Source of the DNA: Armillaria gallica
Lineage: Eukaryota; Basidiomycota; Agaricomycetes; Agaricales; Physalacriaceae
Assembly (NCBI GenBank): GCA_037576215.1
Contig: JBANDB010000004.1
Location: forward strand, 1,302,001 to 1,366,000
Length of the DNA: 64,000 bases
Direction of reading: 5' to 3'
Below are positions 33,701 to 43,499 of the stretch, piece after piece. Position 1 is the first letter of the stretch. Each line of letters opens with the position of its first letter. Below the pieces are notes generated by a model. It ran no database searches. It worked only from the letters and a program-made list of their open reading frames with translations, and was not told the origin of the DNA. Made by a program: the position numbers and the translations under genes.

Positions 33701-36134
33701 AAGGCTCCTACGGAAGAACAAGCTATTCCTTAAAGCGGAAAAGTGCGAGTTCGAAACCTTGGAAACGGAATATTTGGGAGTCATCATCAGTGAAGGGAAC
33801 ATCCGCATGGACCCAGTCAAGATCGCGGGGATCGCAGAATGGCCTGTACCCACCAAGAAAGTACAGCTCCAGTCGTTCTTAGGCTTTACCAACTTCTACC
33901 GACGTTTCATCAAAGGATACAGCAAGGTCGTCAAGCCGATGACCCAGCTGACAGGAAACGATCCGTGGAAATGGGGAAAAGCACAACAGGACGCGTTCGA
34001 AGAATTGAAACACCTATTAGCCGAAGAGGTGGTATTGGCAATACCCACCGACGGCGGAAAATTCCGCATAGAAGCAGATGCAAGTGAGGGAGCGATAGGT
34101 GCGGTATTGACGCAGGAGCAGGATGGAAAATGGCGCCCGGTCGCATTTTTATCCAAATCCCTCACCACGACAGAACGAAATTACGAAATTTACGACAAAG
34201 AGCTGCTCGCGATAATGATCGCGCTCGACGAGTGGAGGCACTATCTGATGGGTGCGGCTCAGGACTTCGAAATATGGACGGACCACCAAAACCTCCAGTA
34301 TTTCCGAAAACCACAGAAACTCAACCGGCGACAAGCGCGGTGGGTTACTGAGCTGGCCGAATATCACTTCACGCTTCACCACAAATCAGGAACCGCAAAC
34401 AAGAAAGCCGACTTACTTAGTCGCAGAGCAGATCACGAGCAAGGAAAGGAGGACAACGATGAGATTATCGTCCTCAAACCCGAGCACTTCCGGGCCCTAG
34501 TCATGCCCACTATCGAGGAAACCCATTCCAAGATAAAGCAAGCCACGCTCGACCACCGTCAGTGGGACAAGAATATTGCGACCTCCCTAAACCACGACCG
34601 AGGACTGAAAATGAATGACGGGTTAATCTATTACGATTCCCGCATTTACGTTCCTTCCAACCACGCGTTACGAGGCGAGATTGTCTCGCAAGTTCACGAC
34701 CACATCACGGCGGGACACCCCGGCATTGAGAAGACTAAAGAACTCGTCCTACGAGAATATTGGTGGCCCAGGATGAAAAGAGACATAGAAGATTATGTCC
34801 GCGGCTGCGAGACGTGCCAACGAACCAAGTCAAGCACTCAAGCAAAGGCAGCACCGCTTCACCCCAACGCCATACCCTCCCGACCATGGACTCACATCTC
34901 CGTAGACATGGTGACTGGTTTACCAAAGAGTCAAGGCTTCGACGCGATCCTAATGATCGTCGATCGCTTCTCTAAGGAAATCATACCAGTCGCATGCACG
35001 ACGGAGATGTCATCAGAAGGGTGGGCCAAAATCCTACGAGACGAAGTTTACGCCAAACATGGGATGCCTCAGGTCGTTATCAGCGACCGAGGCACCGTGT
35101 TTGTATCCAAGTTCATGAAAGACCTTTATGACTTGCTCCAGATCAAGGCAAACGCATCCACCGCCTACCACCCACAAACTGACGGACAGACTGAGCGAGT
35201 GAATCAGGAGGTTGAAAAATACCTCCGGATCTTCGTCAATCACCGCCAGAATGACTGGGTAGAATGGCTCTCTCTCGCGGCTTTCGCTCACAACAACCGC
35301 ACCCACTCCGCAACGGGTAAAAGTCCCTTCGAGGTTACCCATGGCTATATCGTCGAGGTCCTCCCTGGTGCCGTACGACCCCAAGCACCCTTCAGAACAC
35401 CGGCCTCAAACACTTTCGTTTCAGATATGCAGAAAATCCACGCCGAGGCAAAGCAAGCACTCGAGAAAGCCGCCGACCAGATGAAAGCCCAATACGACAA
35501 AAAGAAAAGACCTGCGGTTGATTACTCGGTGGGAGACGAAGTGTGGCTCGATACGAGCAATCTGGCACTCCCACGTCCGAAGAAAAAACTTGCAGACAAA
35601 AAAACGGGCCCCTTTCGTATCATCGCCAAAATCGGAGCTTCGGCGTATAAATTAAAACTCCCCATAGGCTGGCGAATCCATCCAGTATTCAACGAATCAC
35701 TCCTAACACCCTATACGCCACCCACATTCCCTAACCAGGAACAGCCGCCTCCGCCACCACCCGATCTTATCGACGGGGAGGAGCACTATGAAATCGAGCA
35801 AGTTCTCGAGCATAGAGACCGGAAGGTCCGAGGAAGGGCTGGTGAACCGTGGCGATGGACTACAGACTACTTCGTGAAATGGAAAGGATACGGACCCGAA
35901 TCCAACAGCTGGGTAAAGGAAAACGACATGGATGCCGACGAACTAGTCGACAAATACCTCGCAGAAAAAGTGAACCGCACCAGACAAGAGACAGGAGATT
36001 GGCAGTCTTATACAGACCCATTCACTGGTCAAAAAATCTGGTACGACCAGGCACTCGACTGGGATTGGTTTGGTGGCAACGACGACCCCTCGACAGGCTC
36101 GAACTCGCCGTACGAAGCAACAAAAATCCCATAA
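30732..36134 (+). CDS. pol: Gypsy Pol (protease, RT, RNase H, integrase, chromodomain)
   Basis: Open frame bounded on the left by a stop at 30729-30731. The first ATG is only at 30975, so synthesis by -1 frameshift from gag is likely. An N-terminal region of about 500 residues has repeated VVTELSV motifs. It is followed by an aspartic protease (ALVDSGCTSSAISQRF, about 32570), reverse transcriptase (PVQDYRKLNEMTIKNRYPL, about 33330; VYLDDILIM, about 33630) and RNase H (IEADASEGAIGAVL, about 34070). The integrase has its H2C2 finger (HDHITAGHPGIEKT to CETCQ, about 34700-34820) and its catalytic core (ISVDMVTG, VISDRGTVFV, DGQTERVNQEVEKYL). A C-terminal chromodomain (YEIEQVLEHRD, YFVKWKGYGPESNSWV, about 35785-35960) marks a chromovirus, whose integrase targets modified histones. 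Stop at 36132-36134. All catalytic motifs are present and no break was seen. Confidence 0.93.
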   Translation, partial: GGKRDRRLDDDSVYSAARGLVSAGAPILSSNCTYISPVALTTHSNIPATSQPDQKPNLNQPRNAVVTELSVRSTPNEATIAMVGPSAIQGTSAVVTELSVRRPASNLLQTKARGDKSPTIVTPIIMAEHQSRPSLGKFQAAVTNVRPDGAGGQTAMLPRKRPLTEIAVLRSPCRAGSFEGIASAKPPLVKETCSQAAECKSHDGALTTATETSSRNTGQAEDDHKGDSGSTPNEATIVMVGPSTIENAVVTELSVPGNAIVTELSVRPTRQAKYSTTDLGTMDEATDDKDRDAKTPTPEASSRNTGHQALTKATQGETRDARVYLLPVLKTTTDTAGVLPSVPNMDEPESGKCPRLVANAYRDVGRPDEGGTPNETRIPVITETGPKEPGEGDCYSTVRSVGNRCATVTAHLVTPSRSGAFAESYSRSTTDQKAAGLEAASAQAVQRGHQVAFIEVPDDEDITSFMMNKDTNLTPLDLENAVTSPTVVAPVWGDAKVEEALQLSRTYTKGQTYREWLKPFGAEWTLRGVVQARTESEAKAILKNWIHKARAEEVVDSMIEAMRGMKRIDALWWLHELQEPKRLISALSNKGKDLVIPVTFGAPGTIPRVATTALVDSGCTSSAISQRFVKQHHIPTRPTAAPIPVYNADGTKNSGGSITEYAEIELKIGDHSERIDLAVTDLGDKEIFLGHDWLARHNPIINWRTGGLTFARCECHKNPFTLPDADPDDKWDEELDDGDTILAVDFTRAILIRAHHANDLAAAANADKETKTFEEMVPEWCRDFNDLFNKDSFDELPNPKTWDHAIELTPNASANLDCKVYPLNRNEQAELDKFLDENLSSGRIRPSKSPMASPFFFVKKKDGKLRPVQDYRKLNEMTIKNRYPLPLISELMDKLRGAKYFSKLDVRWGYNNVRIKSGDEWKAAFRTNRGLFEPTVMFFGLTNSPATFQWMMNDIFKNLIASGAVTVYLDDILIMSKTKEEHRRITREVLRLLRKNKLFLKAEKCEFETLETEYLGVIISEGNIRMDPVKIAGIAEWPVPTKKVQLQSFLGFTNFYRRFIKGYSKVVKPMTQLTGNDPWKWGKAQQDAFEELKHLLAEEVVLAIPTDGGKFRIEADASEGAIGAVLTQEQDGKWRPVAFLSKSLTTTERNYEIYDKELLAIMIALDEWRHYLMGAAQDFEIWTDHQNLQYFRKPQKLNRRQARWVTELAEYHFTLHHKSGTANKKADLLSRRADHEQGKEDNDEIIVLKPEHFRALVMPTIEETHSKIKQATLDHRQWDKNIATSLNHDRGLKMNDGLIYYDSRIYVPSNHALRGEIVSQVHDHITAGHPGIEKTKELVLREYWWPRMKRDIEDYVRGCETCQRTKSSTQAKAAPLHPNAIPSRPWTHISVDMVTGLPKSQGFDAILMIVDRFSKEIIPVACTTEMSSEGWAKILRDEVYAKHGMPQVVISDRGTVFVSKFMKDLYDLLQIKANASTAYHPQTDGQTERVNQEVEKYLRIFVNHRQNDWVEWLSLAAFAHNNRTHSATGKSPFEVTHGYIVEVLPGAVRPQAPFRTPASNTFVSDMQKIHAEAKQALEKAADQMKAQYDKKKRPAVDYSVGDEVWLDTSNLALPRPKKKLADKKTGPFRIIAKIGASAYKLKLPIGWRIHPVFNESLLTPYTPPTFPNQEQPPPPPPDLIDGEEHYEIEQVLEHRDRKVRGRAGEPWRWTTDYFVKWKGYGPESNSWVKENDMDADELVDKYLAEKVNRTRQETGDWQSYTDPFTGQKIWYDQALDWDWFGGNDDPSTGSNSPYEATKIP

Positions 36135-36689
36135 ACAAACAAGCAGTCGAAACGTGCCCTATAACGGGGGATAGCAACGGACCCTCACTCACGAACTTTT
36201 ACGACAAGGATGCATCCTACTCACGACCTTTACGAATACTACGCGCCACCACAAGAAATCCGCCTACCGCGCATATGGATCCCCTTTTGATCCCTTTCAT
36301 CGCTATTATACGAAAAGTCCCCCATGCCCGGAAGGCGAACAAGGCCCCCGGGACAAGCTGCAGCGCGTATAATATCGCTCGTAAACGCTAGAAGTTTACG
36401 AGACAGACGATGATTAAATCAAAACGGAACGTCGATTCACTGGCAGATGCGCATAATCAGGCCTGCTCAACGAGACATACGGGTCTAGTTTACCACTCGC
36501 GTCACCATCATATGGAAAATCCCCTCCTCCTCTGGGCGAACAAGGCCTTTGGAGCAAGCTGCAGCCCATATGACATTTCTTCGAAAACTCTGCTGTTGGA
36601 GCATGAGATCTCTAGGGACGGCATGACGATGACGCAGACGGAACGCCGATGTACTGGCAGTTGGGACACCTGCCCTAAGGGGGGGGTAA
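36135..36689 (+). other. Gypsy 3' untranslated region with an imperfect repeat and polypurine tract
   Basis: Non-coding. A segment of about 60 bases near 36320-36380 recurs imperfectly near 36520-36590 (shared GGCGAACAAGGCC and AGCAAGCTGCAGC-like blocks). It ends in the polypurine tract AAGGGGGGGGTAA at 36677-36689, where plus-strand DNA synthesis would start. Confidence 0.7.
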
Positions 36690-37207
36690 TGTTACGATTT
36701 ATTCATTTTTCCACATCTTATCTTATCTTTGACAGATAAGATAAGATGACTCACCATGTTCCTAGATCCGCGACTCCCGGAGAGCCTTCATAAATCTTCA
36801 CATCGCTAACACGTCACACTCGGTCGACATGTACGCAACACGTACTCCACACGTCACACTCGACCAACGCGTATGCGACACGTACCCAATACGACTTAAC
36901 ACGTCTTGAGCACGTCTTATTTCTCGGCTATCGTGTATTTGGCTTATTCACTTTCTAACACGGTAGCCTCACCTTAGTACCTTTTACGAACCTTGACTTT
37001 AGTATATAAGTAGTTTACTCAAAGCCTGTATTTCCCTAGCTTTGAGCTAAAGTTTATTCATACCGAATACTCTCCCAAATCCCCACTTCGCTGAACAGCT
37101 TCTAAAGTGAGTCTTGGGCATCAGTCATCCAAAAGGGCTAGACGGTGACTGTACGAACGCGATACAGCCGATCTAATTCACCTTTTGACTGGAGTTCGGG
37201 TCTTACA
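36690..37207 (+). repeat. Gypsy 3' LTR
   Basis: 518 bp, matching the 5' LTR base for base in my comparison, which indicates very recent insertion or recent gene conversion. It is followed by GCCTC, the right half of the target duplication, and then copia gag sequence. Confidence 0.95.
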
Positions 37208-38287
37208 GCCTCGTCCCAGGGCTTTGATGGTTTGGTTTCCAATGCCATTAATCGATGACTCTGTTAATGGTTTGAAATCCGTAAAGGTATCACGGTCATT
37301 GCAGATATGGGATGTTGTTCCTGAATCTGCAAGCCAGTCATAGCGTGAAAAATGCGAATCAAATTGTGGACAGCTCGTGTCTATCACTGGGTAAGCTGTC
37401 TCAGGTATGTCGCTGCCAACATCTGACTGCTTAGCTTGATTAGCGTGATCCTTTCCCTTTCTTCGGCCCTTTCCTCTCGACTTCGGACCCTTTCCCTCCA
37501 TGCCACCTCCTTTGGACCAACATTCTGCGGAAATGTGGCCTCGTTTATGGCAATTCCAGCATTCTTCTTCCGAATTATCCTTCTCTGTATTTTGCTTCCA
37601 ATTTCCTCTTCCGTGCTGACTCTTTCCGTGTCCATACATGGCCGATTCTCCTCCACTGCTCTTCTCTAATCTTCTGCGGTTCTCTTCCATCACGATGGCA
37701 ATGAACTCATGTGAGGTAACAGTGGGGTTATTTCCGGTTGCGCCAAGATACGCTGTTGTAAATTGGTCCCAAGATTCAGGTAAGGATGTTATTAATAACA
37801 TAAGGAAGTCTTCATCTGATACTTGGCTTCCGAGCATCCCTAGCTCCTCTTGAGTGCGTCGCATCTCGGTTATGTGTTCTACAATGTCTGTAGACTCGTC
37901 GGCAACAGTACGATACAAACGGCGGCGGTAAGATAAAATTCCTAGCTTTCCTCTAGCCTCCTTTACTAACTTCAATTGCTTCCACATTTCGGCTGCGGTG
38001 ATAGCGCCCGCGATGTGAATCATCTGCGTGTCGCTTAGCGTCAACTCAATCTGTGTCTGCGCCTTCCCATCCATCTCTTCCCATTTTCGTAGCTTTGCAG
38101 TTTCCTCAGCTGTTGGTGCCTTAGGGTCTGCTGCAATCGGTTTCGTATCCGTTCCCTCGGCGTACCTCAAGAGACCTCGTTCTCGTAGGATAGCTGTCAC
38201 ACGACGCTTCCACGGAACCCAATTGTCTTCTCGAAGAAGCTCGATCCAGAATAACGATGATGGTGTCGAATCATTTGATGATGACAT
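37208..38287 (-). CDS. Copia gag and protease part (5' part of the polyprotein, cut by the gypsy element)
   Basis: The start is the ATG at 38285-38287, about 100 bases inside the 5' LTR. The N-terminal domain is of the copia gag type (FWIELLREDNWVPWKRRVTA, LLITSLPESWDQFTTAYLG). One CCHC knuckle follows (CWNCHKRGHISAEC, about 37548-37585), then a K/G/R-rich linker and the protease motif WLADSGTTSHICNDRDTF (about 37290-37340). The frame then runs into the gypsy target duplication GCCTC. Beyond it only a few LTR codons are added before a stop. In the absence of gypsy the frame continues into 27724. Confidence 0.9.
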
Positions 38288-38385
38288 GATGTGATGTAGT
38301 TTGGGGGTTTGATTGTTGTATTAGGCGAGTACTGCTTGTGTAGGTATGTAGATGAATAGATTATTTAGGCTCGGGGCCCATAACC

Positions 38386-38685
38386 TATTGTGAGGATGAG
38401 TGAAATACGCAGTGGTAAACCTACTTCTCGGTCTACTACCTTAGTAGTTGGTATGATATGAAGGAAATTAATTACAACTACTGGGCCAAAACATCGGCCT
38501 TATATACTACACAATGTATCTAGAAGGTTCTACTACTTTACCTATGTTTATATACGCTCGAAAGTTCCAGTAAGTAAAAGTACGAAGAGGAGGAAGAGCA
38601 ATGATGCTCGAACATTCTGGATGTTACCGGATTGCCGAGACGCGGCATACCCGATATGGTACTGCCGGCTTGTCGGATCACAACA
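38386..38685 (-). repeat. Copia 5' LTR
   Basis: 300-bp twin of 24313-24612 with one visible difference. It is followed on its right by TCCTC (38686-38690), the target duplication in the HET gene. Confidence 0.93.
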
Positions 38686-41070
38686 TCCTCTGGCGATTGT
38701 CGGGACAATCCCCGTACAAGACCTGAGTCGATACAGGGTCCATCACACCAGTCGACACCTCCCTTCTTTGAACACCGAACGAACCCTAGCCAGCCACTAT
38801 CATGGTCAGAGAGGTGCGGCGGTGGCAGCGCCTCACTCATAGATTGTTCCCATGATGGTCGCCAGAACTCGTTTCCGTTCCCGGATTTAGGATACAGGAA
38901 GAACAAGTGCCCCCTATATGTCATATTCAACTCGTCGACCAGTGCGGTCCACGCATCCTCCTCAGATTGTGTCTCAGAGTATTGCGGTATTTCATCTGTC
39001 CGCAGAAGATAAGCCAACCCAGAAACTTTGTCCACAGGATTCATTGATGCCCTCTTCCGCATCTCCGACAGGGCAGTAAACACAGGCATACCCACGCTAC
39101 CCGCGTCGATGCTCTCCCCAAGTGAAGCTGCGGAATGAGACGAGAGATAAAGTATTATGAATAAGTATTCAAATGGAATAAGGATGAAGTTTGAGATACG
39201 AGACAAGAAATCCTTGATTTCTTGGGTTTGGGGGGAGAGAACTCGGCTTCGAGAGAACTATCAGTTGAGCAGAGGGAGACCAGCAATGAAACAGGTCCCG
39301 GAATGAATACCGGGATGAAGGGATGCCGGAAGCTCAAACTCGAAGCGTTGGAAGCCAAGAACTCAGTTGTTCAGGATACCTGAAATCTGAGCAGCTGAAA
39401 GGACGTAGCTGCAGCGTCAGACCAGGCGCTACCCAAACAAAGAAGGGAGCAGGTGGGTGGGTCAGCGAAGAGCGACGAAGGGACGGAGCGATGATAGAGA
39501 AAGCACGAAGTGGGAACGAAGTGAAAATACAAGAGCGCAGAATAGCGCAGGACGATCGCGTTGTTTGGCTGACTTCACTGGGCCAAACATCTGGGGAAAC
39601 GCGACACAAAACACTGGGGAAATGATCTCTCTATTTTGCTACGCTTTACTTGGCCAGTCACAGAGTCTGAGCCGTTCGTGCCTCACGTCAGACTTGTGTG
39701 GCATCTAGTGATGACAGTTCTTTATCAACCCACGTCCGCATTCCCTTTTCCGTGAATCTGTCATCGCCTGTATCCCCACCAATGATCACAGCCTTGTTGA
39801 CCTCCTGCAGCGTCCACGCCCGTCTGAACCAACATCTATCACTCTGCAAGTCGTTCTTCTTCAAGCTAAAAGTACGACCCAGCCCGCTTAGGTAGCACAC
39901 CAGCTGGTTCTCACGTGCCATCTGATACACTCGTCCAATGGTGGGCACGTCCACCTTCCACTCCGTACACCGATCCTCCCGCTCCGCATGCCGATCCTCC
40001 ACCCGCTCTCCCAACTGCTGCAGACGCCGATCAAGCCGCTCCGCACGACGATCATGCAGCCTCGCATGTCGCCCCACATGCCGTCCCGCACGCCGTTCCT
40101 GCCGTTCCTCCCGCCATTCGCCCCTCTGTCTCAAACAGAGAACATCTAACCACACATATTCCGCACCATTGTTCAACATCTCAATGTGGATGAGGTCGAG
40201 GTCAGCATCCCTCGGCATCGGCACGGGCCATTCATGTCCATTGATGGGCATATCCTCGTCCATGCGATCCTTTTCGTCCATCCATGCATGTGATATTGCC
40301 CATGGATATTGGCGTGCAACCCACCACGGAACGACCCGATTGCTGTACAGATCCCAAACACGTCGTGGGGGTATTAGGGGACTGATGATCTTGTTATCGA
40401 CGAGTACATCTCGCCTCATCTGCTGATCCCATGCTTCACGAGCCTGTAGCTTGTCTTTGATATTGGTCAATTCAAGGCCCCAAAATGGGCGGAGATGACT
40501 GTAGACAGTGCCGAAGTCATAATCCTTCATGATGTAGCCTTTAAGGAGAGAGGATAAGGAACGGTTTTCCATGGTGTATGACGTGTTGAGGACACTGTTT
40601 AGCTTCCTTAAGAGCCCTTTGACACCGAGGCTCGCGCAGGGAGTGTCTGCAAGAGAGGAGGATATGACAGGCTTCCTACCTGTGTAGAACCGCTGCCCCA
40701 ATACCGAAATGGATGATTCTCGTCGACCAGCCTCGGTGGAAGCTAAGAGGGTGACCTTGGGAAAACCTACATAGTCCTTGAGACGAAGTATGTTATTTTA
40801 TGGCTGTACATTCATTTTATTATATGCTTACATATCCACGTCCGCCTGGACCTTGTCCATACGCATCGTCGCTATAACGCCCCAGCCATTGTGTCCCATT
40901 CATTTTGAAATTTAACTAGTCTTAGAGAAATGAGGACATGGAAATGAACGGCTACACAGTGGCACGTACCACTACAGCTCCTCTGGGAATCAGCTCGATG
41001 TAGTGCTAGAGTTGTAGGTACACTGACCGGAGGATTGAGGTGCGTTGTCCTCGTGGTAGGAGGCAGGAAA
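38686..41070 (-). pseudogene. HET-domain gene, copy 2, 5' and middle part (interrupted twice)
   Basis: The 5' exon region is recognisable up to about 41070 by similarity to 17430-17630. The HET core lies on 40590-39712: RRVWDLYSNRVVPWWVARQY, AISHAWMDEKDR, WPVPMPRDADLDLIHIEM, VWLDVLCLRQ, WKVDVPTIGRVY, and RRAWTLQEVNKAVIIGGDT. Between CLRQ and EWKVDV is an Arg/Glu/His-rich insert of about 50 residues (39970-40125) absent from copy 1. At 39711 the frame is cut by a 581-bp insertion. It resumes in phase at 39120 (LGESIDAGSVGMPVFTALSE) and runs to 38686 (ALPPPHLSDHDSGWLGFVRC), where the copia element cuts it. Apart from insertions I saw no other lesion, so the gene was probably functional until recently. 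Confidence 0.87.
39126..39706. mobile_element. 581-bp insertion with 5-bp target duplication in HET copy 2
   Basis: Flanked by AGTGA at 39121-39125 and 39707-39711. Removing the insertion and one AGTGA restores the frame LSSLGESID, matching LSLLEKG of copy 1. The ends read AGCTGC and AGATGC inward, a weak inverted match. A 5-bp duplication and absence of coding frames suggest a solo LTR, but the ends are not TG/CA, so a short DNA transposon is also possible. Confidence 0.75.
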
Positions 41071-43499
41071 GGCTCTCACCTTCCCCATTCCCGTTGTGTG
41101 ATACGGTGCACATGGTCCGTAAGTAGATATGAATCGCCCGGGGACCGCATGATGGAAATGAATATCATCTATGAGGAAACAAAAAACACCAGCTTACCCT
41201 TTCATCATAACGCAGAGCGCTAAACCATCATCGAAGTTCCGCCAAAAATTATCTAGCGCATAATAACACCGTTTCTGCTACCGTGGGACCAGGCACATCT
41301 CCCGGATGAAAAAATCAAGCACACACTTTGGGATGAAAAGAAGAGCCGAGACGAACCTCCACTAAGAACGAGTTCATGACAAGCACAGTCAATATGACCA
41401 ATAATGGGACAGACGACACATAAGGTATTACAGCAAATCACATCTGCACTAATTCGTATCCTGCTGAATCACCCTGTTTTATTTCTCAGAAGGTTTTGAA
41501 CTGTCGTCTGCTATGAAGTAAATTTAACGGTATCGGTGCTGGCGTAACCGCCGATCTCACATCTTTGAAGCTTTTTGATTCTCTCCGTGTCTTGCGGTGA
41601 AAAGAGGCAACACTTCTGCGATGACCCAGGACCAGCTCCTTTCCGGGGAATTCTCAATGGCATCTCTCCTCGCTACCCGGCTGGAATCACCTTCTCATCG
41701 CTTTCAGAACAATACCACTTCTTGTACATGAAAGATGGATACGGCAAGATTGGGATGCGATGCCATTATACCTTCTTCGAGTTGAACTGGCTTAGACAAT
41801 GATGACGCGCTACGATATCACTGCTTTGGTGCATGTCGATGGTTCGTCCGAGCTTGAAGATGTGGCAGAGGTGTACGTTAACATATCAGAATTCGAAGGA
41901 GGAATAGGGATCAGCCTGGGAATTTTTCGATCTCACGGTCACAGGAGATTGCAGCTGGGAGCAATTGAATTCCCTCATATCAGATATCAGAAAGGCGCTA
42001 GTAAGCTATATTCAGCCATGAGATAAACTGGACTAAAAGTAACGTACAATGCAACTCATGACAAGGAGACACAGATTAGATCCAGTACCTGTACGGGCGG
42101 GCATCAACTTCAATCACATCATAGAAAAAAAAGATCATGGACAGGGATCATGGATGGAGCTTGTACCCTGTTTCATACACAAAGATAAAGCGGAGTAGCA
42201 GTGTTGTTAGAAGACCATTATGATCCGCTGAACTTTCAAGAATACATCGGACGCGAGCATGAGAATGCGTAACACCGAAGAATAGGGAGATAAGAGTTGG
42301 TGATTCTATGAGCATGTATATGAGTGGCAGGCCAGCTATGAGAGACTGGATATACGCCACTCAGCGATAGAAACCACGACTCTATCGTAACATGGGTCCC
42401 AAAAATAATTCAGCCCTCGAGCCGCCGTAAGCCACAAAAGCGGGCAGAAAGGCATCATTCAGTGTGGCGGTACAACGGAGCAACCACGCAGTTCCCTGCG
42501 TTCGACTCCATGAATGGGGTACCAGTCTTATCAAGGACTGACGGGACAGTGCTGAGAATCTCGACAGAGGGATAGTTGAGCGGCAATGCTTTAGAAACAA
42601 AGTGGAGTGAGGCTGTATCGACGACGAGCTCGCAGGTAGACCATCACAGTGATCATGACAAATAAAGGTGATAAGCATTGGGGATTGTACAGGTCACGGC
42701 AGGGGTTTGGGTGAAAGGACCACAAATCTTGACTCATATAGACGTGGTTGTTGCATGACTATAAAGGGCGGATGAGTTTGATGTTGTCAAGATGTAATGG
42801 AACAGTACGCACGATGGCCCAGCTTGAAGATCAAAAACCTCTTACACCGTCCGCGTCAGCGCTTCAGCCTTGTACCAGCCAATCCCGCAACATCTCGGGT
42901 GAAAGGGGTATCGAGGTCGAATAGTCCTGGCAGCAAAAGAAATTTGAACCATGATCAAGCCGCTGTAATCGATATCTAGGGTCCACGGTCAATAGAGATA
43001 AAGGAACAAACGAATATGACAGACATGAAGTACTCAATTCATCGGTGATTCTGTTACGGTTATTACGAGACCAATCGACGTTCACGACATTCGAACACGT
43101 TAACCGGAACCAATCCCTTCAGCACATCTAGATCTTCAAAAACAGGTCAGGCAAAGGCCAAGCCTCAAATGACGGAGTTAATACATGTACCTGTTCTTCC
43201 TCAAGACGGACTGGCTGAAATAACGTCACGCGTCCCATGTTAGACTTGCATTCTGATGGATGGAGATTCTAGGACCGTGTCAAGCTATCTGAAGCGATGA
43301 CTTTAAGACGACCTTGTTAAATTACGCTAAGCCGATAAAATACAATCAGTAGCCTTGCGCATACCACATACCACGCTGCTCCTCCAGTTCAAAGTCCGTC
43401 TTCTGTTGAGAATTATCCATGCATATCCTTCGTTTGTAATCCTCGCAAGACTGAAGGCATTTGAAAACTGTGTCTGGAAATCAAAACAGTGTCGGGAAA
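41071..43499. other. Intergenic stretch, nothing recognised
   Basis: Two short adjoining frames at 41575-41802 and 41799-42026 (+) overlap in an ATGATGA, and a 98-codon frame runs at 42382-42678 (-). None resembles a family I know and none shows clear splice structure, so I do not call them genes. Confidence 0.35.

Larger units (their letters stand above)
27730..37207 (+). mobile_element. Ty3/gypsy chromovirus, complete, nested in copia
   Basis: 9478 bp with two 518-bp LTRs (27730-28247, 36690-37207) that look identical by eye. Target duplication GCCTC at 27725-27729 and 37208-37212. Three open frames lie in order ORF1, gag, pol; pol ends with a chromodomain. The polypurine tract AAGGGGGGGGTAA (36677-36689) directly precedes the 3' LTR. 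Both LTR termini are TGTTACG...TCTTACA. No frame break was seen in gag or pol, so the element may be active or only recently inactive. Confidence 0.96.
24313..38685 (-). mobile_element. Ty1/copia LTR retrotransposon, split by a nested gypsy element
   Basis: Two 300-bp LTRs (24313-24612 and 38386-38685) enclose a minus-strand gag-pol frame in copia order (gag, PR, IN, RT, RH). Target duplication TCCTC lies at 24308-24312 and 38686-38690. Without the nested gypsy element (27730-37207 plus its 5-bp duplication) its length is about 4.9 kb, normal for copia. It inserted into HET copy 2. The purine tract on the minus strand (GGGGGAG, 24613-24619) adjoins the 3' LTR. The primer site follows the 5' LTR as GGTTATGGGCC (from 38385 downward). 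Confidence 0.95.

Noticed and set aside
28293..36134. Retrovirus-like env gene in the gypsy element
   Set aside because: No frame after pol carries a signal peptide or fusion features. The membrane-anchored ORF1 is in the wrong place for env and has no such pattern.
39126..39706. Intron in HET copy 2
   Set aside because: No GT-AG pair restores the frame, copy 1 has no such gap, and the 5-bp duplication at both ends shows an insertion.
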